Positions 24,995-36,399 of a stretch of DNA of 64,000 bases are shown in pieces (position 1 is the stretch's first letter; every line of letters starts with the position of its first letter). The DNA is from Theropithecus gelada (Eukaryota > Chordata > Mammalia > Primates > Cercopithecidae). The notes under the pieces are model-generated. The model did no database searches. It was not told the DNA's origin and worked only from the letters and a program-made list of their open reading frames with translations. Both the position numbers and the translations under genes were made by a program. The stretch covers positions 159,054,526 through 159,118,525 of the forward strand of contig NC_037673.1 of NCBI RefSeq assembly GCF_003255815.1, given 5' to 3'.

Positions 24995-25210
24995 GACTTG
25001 GAGTCAAACAAACCTCTTTCACTCTCTGCTCCATTACAAGCTGCATGGCCCTTAGAAAATTAATAAGTGCTAGGTTATTTCATTGCATATCGGAATTACA
25101 GTAGAATCTGTCATATGTGATCACTGTGAGATTTCAAGAAGATGATGCATATGAAGTGCTTCACACAGAGCCTGTCATATAGCAAGTTCTCAGTAAATGG
25201 TGGGAATTGT
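24995..25210 (+). mobile_element. MIR SINE
   Basis: Weak MIR landmarks end to end: 'cttggagtcaaacaaacct', 'ctgcatggcccttagaaaa' and 'gcctgtcatatagcaagttc...cagtaaatggt'. Confidence 0.65.
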
Positions 25211-26137
25211 TCTTGTTCCTTGTATTGTAACTACTATGATTAATTAAAGTATAACAACACTGACCTCAGGAGATTATTGTACAGGAAGACTTTTAACACT
25301 GTAACTGGTTTTTGGAGCGTATGCATCTGTAACTAGTTTGGGGGCATATGCATTTGCATATGCATCTGGAGATGGGAATAAGGCATGCAATGTTTACGAA
25401 ATAGTGAACACAAAAGCTTATGAGAGCTAAGCATAGAATTCAAGTCCAATTGAACAAAAAAGAAGCAAGTTTCATACTGGAAGATGTTGGTTAAATGCTT
25501 TGAGATGAGAAAACTGGAAGCCTTTTGCTTTGATTTAGATTAGCAATGTGTTTAATCATTTGTAGCAATTATATTACAGTTATATAACGGCCCCCACCTG
25601 GAGTGTAGACAAAGATTCTGAACATACAAGGCTGTGCATCAGAGTGGAATGAGGCCATTATTTCCTTTGGGTAAGATTCATTTCTCCTGCCCAAAAACAC
25701 CCGGTGCTCTTTGTTTTTCAATTCAACATTTCTAGTGGAAATAATTTATGGTAATACAGGCAAATAGCACGGAGCATGTAAGGAACTGAAATAAATTTGA
25801 GTCTCAAATGAGAAACCTTGGAGTGTCGACAATAGCAAGACGGTCCTTTGGAAACAGCAGGTCTCATTATTTTTCCACACTGATCAACAAGGGATTTGGC
25901 TGTAAGGGGTGGTTAAGTGGCTGAAGTTTTAGTTTTGACTTCCTTCTCCTTTAGTGAGACAATTACTGTCAGGGTCAATTAGTCTTCACAAATTTGTAGA
26001 TAAAGTTCTATGCCATTATCATTTAAGATATTGTTAAAGCAAGTCTCAAATACCACAAGTCTGTCAGCTCTATATGGGCATTAAGAGTATCTGACAATAT
26101 TGTCTTGTGGTTTAGTTTCAATGTTTTTATTTTTTCC
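25211..26137. other. No gene; a short repeated ATGCAT-rich motif
   Basis: Two diverged copies of 'ctgtaactggtttttggagc' lie in tandem near 25300-25350, then GCATATGCATTTGCATATGC, which is a near-palindrome containing an octamer-like ATTTGCAT. No coding signal. Confidence 0.45.
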
Positions 26138-26149
26138 TTTCTTGGGTTT

Positions 26150-26841
26150 TGTTTTTTTTTTTTTTTTAGGATGATGGCTTTCTTTTTTTTTATTATTATT
26201 ATTATACTTTAAGTTCTAGGGTACATGTGCATAACGTGCAGGTTTGTTACATATGTATACTTGTGCCATGTTGCTGTGCTGCACCCATCAACTCGTCAGC
26301 ACCCAACTACTCGTCATTTACATCAGGTATAACTCCCAATGCAATCACTCCCCCTTCCCCCCTCCCCATAATAGGCCCCGGTGTGTGATGTTCCCCTTCC
26401 CGAGTCCAAGTGATCTCATTGTTCAGTTCCCACCTATGAGTGAGAACATGCGGTGTTTGGTTTTCTGTTCTTGTGATAGTTTGCTAAGAATGATGGTTTC
26501 CAGCTGCATCCATGTCCCTACAAAGGACACAAACTCATCCTTTTTGATGGCTGCATAGTATTCCATGGTGTATATGTGCCACATTTTCTTAATCCAGTCT
26601 GTCACTGATGGACATTTGGGTTGATTCCAAGTCTTTGCTATTGTGAATAGTGCCGCAATGAACATACGTGTGCATGTGTCTTTATAGCAGCATGATTTAT
26701 AATCCTTTGGGTATATCCCCAGTAATGGGACGGCTGGGTCATATGGTACATCTAGTTCTAGATCCTTGAGGAATCGCCATACTGTTTTCCATAATGGTTG
26801 AACTAGTTTACAATCCCACCAACAGTGTAAAAGTGTTCCTA
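26150..26841 (-). mobile_element. Young 5'-truncated L1PA (antisense) with double tail
   Basis: L1PA 3' end in reverse: 'actttaagttctagggtaca', 'catagtattccatggtgtat', 'gaatagtgccgcaatgaaca'. TTTCTTGGGTTT flanks it at 26138-26149 and 26842-26853, so it is a target-primed insertion. The tail is split: T-run 26152-26167, then AGGATGATGGCTTTC (26168-26182), then a second T-run before the ATT repeats. Confidence 0.93.
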
Positions 26842-26853
26842 TTTCTTGGGTTT

Positions 26854-27189
26854 AAAGTCACCTGAAATTAAAATAAAAATTTAGGAAAGGTTTTGGCAAA
26901 TTTTGAATCTTGAGATACATATCATTAATAAGGTTTAAACTCTAGGATGTTGAGCTAAAATAATTAATGTAAATATTATTTAGACAGAAATAAATCTTGA
27001 TATTTAAGTGCGATTTTCACTTAATTTGCATTCATCTATAAGAGATTAATTCAACAAGTAAAAATTATTGATTTCAATGAATTAGAACAATTGAAAGATG
27101 CATTTCTAAAACGCTACTAAATACATAATATTTCTTCAAACTATATTATCTTTTTTCAGATGGAGAAAAAAGTTCGTAAACTTTTCTGA
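26854..27189. other. No gene or repeat recognised
   Basis: AT-rich sequence. Confidence 0.4.
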
Positions 27190-27564
27190 TTATTCTGATT
27201 CTGACTTAAGAAGCAAACAAAATAAAACATAAATACTATAAGTGTTGAAGTCCTCAGAATTCTGTACAAAAGAACAAAAATAATTTGAACACCATACATT
27301 TCCTCCTGCTAGGGTTGGACATTTGGTTTTATGAAGATTGTTTTCCAAATGCTTCGCACGATTAAGTGTGCAATATCGCTGCTCTGTTAGCATGGGATAA
27401 GGTGACTTCCACGTTTTATGAAACTCATTACCAACAACTCGGTGTGCACCTAAATAGCCTCTGAAGAAAAACAAACAATATGCCCAATTGCTGTTTCTGT
27501 GGCCATAAATACAATGTTTAAAACTGGTGTGTGTCTTTGGGGAAACACATCTGAAATGGTTCAT
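27190..27564 (-). other. Exon-like open frame, unassigned
   Basis: A 124-codon minus-strand frame that lies in no repeat I recognise. Inside it a pyrimidine run followed by CAG at 27461-27463 looks like a splice acceptor, and the frame downstream stays open for about 90 codons with several CpGs. I do not recognise the product. No Kozak-like start, donor or conservation can be shown, so chance, an old pseudogene or a non-coding RNA exon are all possible. Confidence 0.2.
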
Positions 27565-27997
27565 TGTCTAGTAGCAAATGTTTATGGATGGATTTTCTTC
27601 CTGCCTCCCTCACAGCATCCTATCAACATTAGGAGATACAAACTGAAAGAGACTTCAGAGGGAATGACTCAAGCCTAGAAAGAATTGACAACCAGTATTT
27701 CTTACACGTACTTACTTTTTAGCAAGCTATAAAGGATGAGTATTTTAATGGTTGAGGAAGAAATACATGCCAACAATTCTATACCAAGAAATTCATTCTC
27801 TACCCTTGAGAAATACCATGAGGATGTGATAAACTCAGTGGGGTTGTTGGTGTTGAAATAAATGAAGAAACAGAATCCCTCTGGTCTTATTGTTTCATCT
27901 CATGCAGCAAGAGGCCTTCAAAATCCTCTACATTGACATGGAGAAAAATATAATAAGGACGTGACATGTCAAAAGGGTCAAGCCTCAGAAATGAGAA
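27565..27997. other. No gene or repeat recognised
   Basis: Unique-looking sequence. Confidence 0.4.
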
Positions 27998-28058
27998 TTG
28001 GGCACATGTACCCTAGAACTTAAAGCATAATAATAATAAAAAATAAATTTAAAAAAAT
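27998..28058 (+). mobile_element. Extremely truncated L1 3' tail
   Basis: Only 'gcacatgtaccctagaactt' plus AAAGCATAATAATAATAAAA, the last ~35 bases of an L1PA-like 3' end with its A-rich tail. No clear target duplication. Confidence 0.8.
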
Positions 28059-28984
28059 ACCTTATATTCACACAATGAAATGCTTTGTAGCAATTACTTT
28101 AAAATTGGACTGCTGATATATGCTGGCTTGAGTATTTTATAGATGGTACCTGTTCACTCAAAACTTTTAAATAACCAGCTCTTCTATATCTTTACATTTT
28201 TATTTGCTTGGCACATAAGTAAACGAAAGTGATGTAGTATATTATGGCCATCATAACACTAAATGGTGCAGCTTTTTTGTAGATTTATTGACTATATTCT
28301 TTGTGTGTTTGGAGCTATTAGGTCCAAGCAAGATAAAATTATTCTATTTCTCTCAAGAATTGGATCTTTTTCATGCTATGACTACCTCTATTCCTAATGA
28401 TGTTCCTTTCAAACATTTGTCTGGTAAAGATTTATTTTTTTATGTTATTTTAACTGTTCAAACTTTATTTTGTGTATTACTTTCCTGTTATATTTATTCC
28501 TTATACTTGTACCTTAATACTTGTCCTTGTGCTTTTAGGTGAATCTCTTAGAAGTAACACAAACTTTGATCTTTATTCCACTGTGATGATAGTTTTTGTC
28601 ATCTGCCTGGTGAATTTATTGTCTTTAATGGGATTATAGATAAGCTGAGATGTTTCTCACATCTTTGGTGGTTTTTGTTGTTGTTGTTGTTGTTGTTCTA
28701 CTTTATAATACACCCTTCATTCTTGCCTTTTTTTCAATAAATTACGTTTTTAAATTTTGTCTCTATTTTTATCCTCTACTAACTTAGATGTTTCTAAATA
28801 TAGATCCCATTTTAAATGTTTAACTTCAATAAATATAAATGTACATTTCACAAGTTCTAAAGTCAATCAGTATCTACCTTCCACTCAAATATGTTTACAT
28901 GTTTGACTCTGCCAGCCTAACAACTTATGTTATTTTTTTGCCAAAACTTTACTTTTACAAGATTAATTAAGCATTATGTAATAC
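28059..28984. other. No gene; (GTT)n at 28674-28697
   Basis: Unique-looking AT-rich DNA with one short GTT microsatellite. Confidence 0.5.
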
Positions 28985-29120
28985 TATTTTACAAACATTA
29001 TTTGTAAAACACAATAAATACTGTATTTTGTATTTATTGTATTGTAAATATGGGATACATGTGAACAAATATGGGATGCATATAAACAAATACTGTTTGT
29101 TCATATGTATCCCATATTTA
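28985..29120. repeat. Cluster of nested inverted and direct repeats
   Basis: ACAATAAATA (29011-29020) pairs perfectly with 29031-29040. A 25-base arm at 29045-29069 (starts TAAATATGGGATAC) pairs with 29096-29120 with one mismatch. The 26-base spacer begins with a diverged direct copy of part of the left arm. Confidence 0.9.
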
Positions 29121-29825
29121 CCAATGTCTATATACATTTTACTCTTTGCAACTCAAACTTTCATTCTAATGTGATTTCTCTTCTGCTTGAAAGTTCTTAA
29201 ATGAGGATCTATGGTTGTTAAACAGTCCAAGTTTCTTCTGTTTAATCATGCCTTTAGTTTGTCCTCATTCTTGAAAAACAGCTTATCTTTTCACAAAATT
29301 TTAGATTGACAGATTCTGTCTTTCAAGAATTCGATTACACTTTTTGAGTATTTAGTTGCTGAAGGCTGCAAGAAATAAAGTTATATTACTTTATGTGGTT
29401 TTTGTTTAACCAATATTTACTACAGCAGTCTTTATCATCAGAGGCAGGTAAAGGCTAACTTACTTTATTTGTTTCTTTAATGTTTAATGCTATCAAATGT
29501 CTATCTTCTGACTCACAGTCCCTAAAGAAAATGCTTATAACTTTGATCTTCCATTTGTTAAAGAATTCTTAGAGGTCTAGAATATCTTAAAAACATAGAA
29601 CCTATTTCATTCCGCACAATGTAGAGGCAATCTGAATGTGGAAAGCAGAGATGAGAAACAAACATCTATTAAATTATTTCTTGAGCTAGATATGATGGTT
29701 CATACTTTATACACAAAATCTCACTGAATGCAAACAACAAATATTTGAGGTTGGTTTTAGCGTTCTTGTTTCACAGGCGAGCGTCTAAGATTCTAAGCTG
29801 AGATGTGTTCTGTTTTACCTGCTGG
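29121..29825. other. No gene or repeat recognised
   Basis: AT-rich unique-looking sequence. Confidence 0.4.
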
Positions 29826-29895
29826 TTGTGACTCTGTAAGCTCTTTGAAGGGAAGTGCACTGCCTTGTTCATCTTTCTATTCCCAGGTCAGTCTT
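29826..29895 (+). mobile_element. L2 LINE 3'-end fragment
   Basis: 'gtaagctctttgaagggaag' and 'ttgttcatctttctattccc' match the L2 tail region. Confidence 0.65.
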
Positions 29896-31181
29896 TATTG
29901 CTGAGTGCAACCATTCTGATGCCTATGTCTAGGTCAAGGTAGTCAGTTGGTACATTTCTGAACTTCGTCTCTGTCCTCGCTCCCTCAGAAGAAGTGGAAT
30001 GACTTATCTGGTTGATACATTTGGAAAGAATAAACGGAACATGCTTAAATTTCTCTCCCCCACTTTTTTTCTTATATGGACATGAGTGGCTGCCCACAGA
30101 GATTAGGTGCTCTTTCCCTTTCTACTACAACTTCACTCCTACCTGGTCTGTCTTTGAACACATGAGAGGCTGCCTTAGCCCAACACTATCATAGTATGAT
30201 AGGTAAGTTTGCCTAATTTGGGGATTTAATTAACAGGCCTATTTGTTTTTACACAAAACTAAATTGTTTAACTTGATTTTTATTAATCAAAATGGTGATA
30301 TTTACATCTGCCACTTATCTTACATTTTGTCTTATTTCTCATTTTATTTAAAATCTGGCAAGGGAAAAGGGATACTGCTCAAAGACCATAATGCCAGTAT
30401 AGTATGTTCTATAAAATGTATCAAGGCATTAAATTAATAGATTCATAGGTACTTCCACTTCATTGAAAAATTCCTTTCCTTTAGAATTCTCTGTTGCTGT
30501 ATTAAAAAATAAACTAAGGCTAACCCCAAATAGGTCTATATTTAATGTGCATTGAATGTTTATTGCTGAACATTAATGACTTTATATTTTTCCTTTTTTT
30601 AAAGAATTTCCATTTCTACAAATGCTTTTCCTTTTTTAGAAGGCCCATAATTAATAAGTTCATGACTTATTAATTATGAATTTTTAGGAATTAGAAAAAG
30701 GGTAGTGGTAGAATATTTCAGGACGACTTTTTATGCTACTTGAATCGTACCACATAGAATATCATTTAATCTACCCACAAATAAATATAGCTCTCCTTTC
30801 ACATTCAAAATTTCTCTCTTATCAATAGTTTGTAACATTCCAATTTCAGGAATACCTGAGATTACAAGAAAATAAGAACTTAATTAAATCCACACAGTAC
30901 CCAGGTGGAAGAGAACCTTTATGTATCCATTGATTGCCAAACATTAATTGCCACAGACTATATTTTCAATAAATATTTGATGAATGAGAGTCAGTAAATG
31001 AATTAAACTCATAAGTAAAATTCCATTTCATAAAACAAAAGACTTCTCAGGCACATCAGATAAAATCTAGGATTCAATCTTTCCTCTAAAAGAACTCTCA
31101 AGAGGAAGCTTAATTTGTAAAATAGGTCAGTATAATGCTCTACCTCTTTTCCTAAGCCTTCAGTGAAGATGAAGGTCGCTT
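29896..31181. other. No gene; one perfect hairpin
   Basis: Unique-looking sequence apart from the inverted repeat at 30646-30678. Confidence 0.45.
30646..30678. repeat. Perfect 14-bp inverted repeat, 5-nt loop
   Basis: CATAATTAATAAGT and its exact reverse complement flank the loop TCATG. No T-run follows, so it is not a bacterial-style terminator. Confidence 0.95.
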
Positions 31182-31686
31182 TGCGAGGTGAAGTCAGCTG
31201 GACTTCCTGGGTCGAGTGGGGACTTGGAGAACTTTTCTTCCTTACAAGGGGATTGTAAAATGCACCAATCAGCACTCTGCAGCTAGGATTGCAAAACGCA
31301 CCAATCAGTGCTCTGTAACTAGCAAGGGGATTGTAAAATGCACCAATCAGTGCTCTGTAAAACGCACCCATCAGTAGGATCTTAAAAGCAGCCAATTGGA
31401 CAGAGGGTTGAAAAAAGGGCACTCTAATAGGACAAAAATGGAACATGGGAGGGGACAAATAAGGGAATAAAAGCTGGCCACCCCAGCCAGCAGTGGCAAC
31501 CCCCTCAGTCCCCTTCCAGGCTGTGGAAGCTTTGTTTTTTCACTCTTCACAATAAATGTTGCTGCTGCTCACTCTTTGGGTCTGTGCCATCTTTAAGAGC
31601 TGTAACACTCACCGTGAACGTCCACGGCTCCATTCTTGAAGTCAGAGAGATCACAAACTCACCGGAAGGAACCAACTCCAGACACA
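31182..31686 (+). mobile_element. Solo LTR, LTR12/HERV9-like (ERV1)
   Basis: Begins TGCGAGGTGAAGTCAGCTGG and ends CTCCAGACACA. It has the CCAATCAG-bearing U3 repeats, a TATA-like AATAAAAGCTGG at 31466 and an AATAAA at 31551. GCTT and ACTT at the two edges could be a 4-bp target duplication with one change. No internal gag-pol-env sequence is attached, so it is solo. The LTR12 label is from memory of the consensus. Confidence 0.8.
31265..31374 (+). promoter_or_regulatory. Tandem CCAAT-box array in the LTR U3
   Basis: CCAATCAG occurs at 31265, 31301 and 31343, with a decayed CCCATCAG at 31367, each within a similar 'aaa(a/c)(t/c)gcacc' unit. CCAAT boxes bind NF-Y, and arrays like this in LTR12-type LTRs are known promoter/enhancer elements. 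Activity here is inferred only. Confidence 0.7.
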
Positions 31687-32589
31687 ACTTCTGAGCTTTC
31701 AAATCTGTATTTATGGACAGAAAAAAATCTCAGTTCCTGACAGAAGGTACTGCCTATGGCCAAGCGTAACGAGTAGCAGGAACTTTGCTGGTATCTTGTT
31801 CTTCTCACCCTGGTCCAGTGATTGTGCTTGTTCAACCTTCATTCCTCCATGATGTTAGTGGTCAAGCCCCCCAGGATATTTTAGCCAGAATGGTTCTTTA
31901 TGTATGCTATTAAAATGGCATTACAAGTGACTTCAGGAAACTTCTCTTTGACTTCTCTTTGTTCTATTCATTCTCAGCTAGCTGAACTAGAATAATACTT
32001 TTAAAGGAATCCCCAGACATAAGACCTAGTTAAAGCCTTTTGTAAACAAGAGTAAGAAGGGAGATGAAGAATGATTGTTTTTTCCTGTTCTGTGTATAAA
32101 CTCTAGAAAGAGAGACATTTGCCATTTGGACTAGGGCATTCAAGCAGTCTGGTCTTGGACTATTTAGAATAATAAAGAAAACTCCAAGTTCTTTCAGAAT
32201 AAACCACATATATTGCAATTAAACACAGACCTCCTTAGTAAGTTTTCTATTACATTATTTTCCCACTCCCACCCCAAGGATCCAGGCTGTCACGGAGGTG
32301 TGTTTACACAAGAGATACAATAAATGGAAAGGAACTTAAAGCACAACTATAATTTTAGAGTTCGTAAAATATTACAAATTCATGTATTTTGAGTTAAACA
32401 AAGACCAGAATGTTTTCTGGTTTCAGTGACATAGAATGCATCACATGAGCCATGAAAACCTCCAAAGATTCTTTCAGACAAATGAAATTTGTCTTAAGTT
32501 ATGTTCTTTTGGACTCCATAGTCACAGCCCTGGGAAAATAGATCCTAGTGATACCAGAGTTCTGGGAAGGGAAGAGTATGGTTCCTTTA
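31687..32589. other. No gene or repeat recognised
   Basis: Unique-looking sequence between two LTRs; the exact start of the second LTR is unclear. Confidence 0.4.
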
Positions 32590-32875
32590 AATGATATGGA
32601 AGGGGGAAAGGAAAGTACTGTGTAGAGGGGAGTGTGGTCCCTGGCTAGGGCTCCACCCCATGGACCCAGGTGAGGACAGGCACTCCTGCTTTGGAGCCCA
32701 AATGTTGCATTTTCCAAGACCACCTTAGCCTGGACCTACAAAAACTTGAGACCTGCCGGACACAGTGGCTCATGCCTGTGATATCAGCACTTTGGGAGGC
32801 TGAGGCGGGTGGATTACCTGAGGTCATGAGTTCGAGACCAGACTGGCCAACATGGTGACATGGTGAATCCCTGTC

Positions 32876-32922
<47 letters not shown>

Positions 32923-33745
32923 AGCCAGGCGTGGTGGTGCATGTCTGTAATCCCAGCTACTCGTGAGGCAGAGGCGGGGGAATCTCTTGAACCCGAGAGG
33001 CAGAAGTTGCAGTGAGCCAGGAATGCACCATTGCACTCCAGCCTGGGCAACAAGAGTGAAACTCTGTCTCAAAACAAAAGCAAACAAACAAACAAAAACT
33101 TGAGACCTTAGCGGGCAGACACACAAGAGGCTGGACGTCAAGAAGAGCGGATCCGCGAAAGAAGGCACAGATGCAGCTGGACGTGGAGAGAAGCACATCA
33201 ACGGAGGAACACACAGGCCACTGCACTTCTAGAGGAACGCACCGACAGGCAGGGCACACCGGCAGGCCACCGACTGGCAGAACAACATGGAGTTTGGCCA
33301 GGGTAGCCAAAGAAGAGTCTGGGGTACCAACGGCCGACTTCAGGGGGAAGCCATCTCCCTTCTAGGTGCCCCATCTGCTGAAAGCTACTTCCACTCAATA
33401 AAACTTTGCACTCATTCTCCAAGCGCAGGTGTGATCCGATTCTTCCAGTAGGCCAAGGCAAGAACCCAGAATACAGAGAGTCCTCTGTCGTTGCAACAAT
33501 AAGAGAGTCGAATTGAGCTAACACAAGCCACCTATAGGCAAACTAAAAGAGCGCCCTGTAACACATGACCACTGGGGCTTCAGGAGGCTTAAACATTCAC
33601 CCCTAGACACTGCCTTGGGGTCGGAGCCCCACAGCCTGCCCATCCATATGCTCCCCTGGAAGTCCCAGCAGCGGGGCGCTGAAGAAGTGAGCCACACCCC
33701 CATCGCAAGTCCTGTGAGGGGGACAAGGGAACTTTTCCCATTTCA
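32590..33745 (+). mobile_element. ERV1-type LTR split by an Alu, family unassigned
   Basis: GC-rich LTR-like sequence: 'ggctagggctccaccccatg', 'aaatgttgcattttccaaga' before the Alu, then 'ccactcaataaaactttgca' (AATAAA at 33397) and 'acccctagacactgcctt' after it. It ends near ACTTTTCCCATTTCA. I remember this text as an LTR but not the family. The start is approximate. Open frames inside are incidental. Confidence 0.7.
32755..33093 (+). mobile_element. AluS-like SINE with A42 middle linker
   Basis: AAAAACTTGAGACCT flanks it perfectly at 32740-32754 and 33094-33108. The middle A-rich linker has grown to 42 A (32879-32920), far beyond the usual few. Confidence 0.95.
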
Positions 33746-35087
33746 CTAGTTAGTTGTAACGATGTCCATAGCAATACCTCTGACGCTACAATCATTGACT
33801 ATCCAGGGAAATCTGGAGTCCTCTGGCAATATGAGAAGATGGTCCTGGTCTCAATTTCTTCTGAGACTGGATTGCTACCATGACTCTTGTCACTTGGGGG
33901 AGTAGGCTATGCATAATATCACCTTAGTTCAAAAGGATACATTTTGATACTTACAACCTTTCACAATCCTTTTTTATTAAAAAACAAGATACATATTGAG
34001 GGTGGCTCCAATTGGAAGAAAATAGATTTTCTGGACATTGTCTCTTAAGTGACAGGAAGATATCTGAAGATGTTAAATTTGCTTAATCATTTTTTTGCCT
34101 GTGTCTCCAGGGCTAGCCACTGAAATATGTGTACCTCTAGCACCCTAAATAAATCCAACAATCTCTCCCAACCCCATCACTATAAATAAACTGCATCCCA
34201 TAATAAACATCATGAGCATTTACAGATAGTAATAGGGAAGTGAGATCACTGAGGACTTGGTCTCCATTTTAAAATGATTTGCCCTTGGTATTCTCTAATT
34301 ACATTATTTCATGTTCTCCATGCACCTTTTCTAGTTACCCTTAAACATTGGAAATTTCCCAGATGGATCTTGGTTTTACTCAATTATTTGGTGTGATAAG
34401 TAATATTTGGGTCCTTCCCATAAAGAGGAGGTGAGTAGCATACTATACAAATTTTGTATTTCAACTAGCAAGAAGAAGAAAACAAAGCATTACAAGAAAA
34501 CTGAGTGAAAACTGTTATTGTGGTTAACAGACAAATAATAAAGATGGCAGAATACCATATCTATTCATGCCTGACCCTAGATATAAAAGGAGAATTGTTA
34601 ATCAAATTTGGCTAGCCTGCACTACCGTGCCACTTCAGTGGTATTGTGTAGAATATCTAATTCCAGTTGGAGCAGCTTTTACTGCCTGCCTTTTCCCTCA
34701 GCTTCTTTCACTATATCACAATTTTAGAAGATATTTTCTGTCTTTACCTATGATCAGAATCATATATAACAATGTTTTGCATAATTAATTCCTTGCATGA
34801 AATAAACAACGGTTTTGCAAACTCTATTTTGATTTTTTTACTTACCCTCTAAATTAGGGAATATTTCGCAAATCCACACGGGTATGTGACATTGTCCATG
34901 TACTTATATGGATTTTCAATATTGAGAAAGACATTTTGCACACTAGAAAATATCTGTAAGACCAAGAGATGTTAATTTTAGGTTTTTAAATATCGAATTT
35001 GACATAATAAAATAGAGAGGGAACACTCAAACAAATGTAGCCTGTGGGTTTTATAGAGAGAGAGCGCTCCTTTTGCATTCAGGTAAG
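33746..35087. other. No gene or repeat recognised
   Basis: About 1.3 kb of unique-looking AT-rich DNA. Confidence 0.45.
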
Positions 35088-35620
35088 TGCAGCTCATTGT
35101 TGTAGGCGGAAGAATGGCTTCCACAAAGATGCCCATATCCACATTTTCAGAAACTATAAATATGTTCTGATGTATGGCAAAGGGGATTTAAGACTGCAGA
35201 TGGATTTAAGGTGGCTAATCAGTTAACTTTAAAATAGGAAGATTATACTAGATTATTATCTATGTGTGCCCAAAGTAATCCAAGGGCTAGAAAAAGGTGG
35301 AAGAGGGAGAGAGAACAGTCACTGCTAAGAGTGATACAGCATGAGAAAGACTTTACTAGCTATTGCTGTGTTTGACGATGGAAAGAAGCCACAAGCCAAG
35401 TAAAGTAGGCAGCCTTTAGAAGTTGGAAAAAGTACGAAAAATTTATTTTCCCCTAGAAGGAACAATCCAGAAGGAACACAGCCCTGCTATACCTTGATTT
35501 AGTCCAATGAGACCCATTTCAGATTTTTTACTTCCAAAACTGTACGATAATAAATATGTGCTGTTTTTAGCAACCAAGTTTACAGTAGTTTGTTACAGCA
35601 CATTTGGAAATTAATACAAT
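35088..35620 (+). mobile_element. Old MaLR/ERVL-type LTR relic
   Basis: Same LTR type as 484-984: 'ggcggaagaatggcttcca', 'cagccctgctataccttgat', 'acgataataaatatgtgctg' and the ending 'cagtagtttgttacagcac...attaataca'. Confidence 0.65.
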
Positions 35621-35734
35621 ATCCTCATACATATGTTTTTATAGGAATTGACAGTATTTCAACTTCTCCTTAAGGCTTCCGGATATGTAATTAAAATGAC
35701 AAAGTTCAACTGCTTCTATAAAGCCTAAGGCTTT

Positions 35735-35960
35735 ATTGCTTCGATTATTGTTTATTTTCTTAGTACCATTTAACATCACTTGAAACGATTTTATGTGTTT
35801 ATTTATTGCTGTTTCCTTTAGTACAAAGTAAGTTGCATGAGAGCAGGCTTTTAAGCTACTCTGCTCATTGGGTACAAAGCCTAGAAAAGTACCTATCACA
35901 TATTGGATATTCCATATATGTTGATTAAATGAATGATGAATAAATGAGTGAATGATAGGT
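35735..35960 (+). mobile_element. L2 LINE 3' end
   Basis: 'gttgcatgagagcaggcttt', 'gcctagaaaagtacctatca' and 'tgttgattaaatgaatgatg' follow the L2 tail order. Confidence 0.7.
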
Positions 35961-36399
35961 CTTCAGTAGCAATGAATATTTGAGTGAAATACATCAATAA
36001 ATTAAAGCTTTTCTTCTCATTTTCCTAAAGTATGTGAGTAAGAATACATGTTATGTTTAATGCTCCCTGATGAAGTTAACCTTAATTATTTTTCATTGCA
36101 TTGCATTTTTTGCCTCAAGAATAAATTTGTTTGCTTTATTGATTTGCATATTCAGTATTCATATGTACTAACCCATGCCTCTGCAGTCACTCTGTAGATT
36201 TAGACTGATCATTTTTCTCTTCTTACTCCCAACAAATCCCTTAGGGAATTTTTAATGTAAGCACAGCTGGAAATATGTGCAGTCAAGGTTTTATGCCCAA
36301 GAATACAGTGACCCTTTGTTGAATGAGGATTTTCTACAACTGATTTTTTCTTGTGAAATGTCTCCTATTTTAGCAAGTTGCTACAACCTCCTACCTCCC
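35961..36399. other. No gene or repeat recognised
   Basis: AT-rich unique-looking sequence. Confidence 0.4.

Noticed and set aside
24493..25011. A 172-residue Pro/Leu/Ser-repeat frame, the longest in the window
   Set aside because: It translates the GGAA/GGGA microsatellite across an N gap.
25340..25375. Octamer-like ATTTGCAT in a near-palindrome as a promoter element
   Set aside because: No gene or transcription start is visible nearby and such motifs are frequent in AT-rich DNA.
31009..31458. A 149-residue minus-strand frame
   Set aside because: It runs antisense through the LTR; its internal peptide repeats come from the CCAAT-containing U3 units.
31182..33745. The two nearby LTRs as ends of one provirus
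   Set aside because: Their sequences are unrelated and the 0.9 kb between them shows no retroviral gene text.
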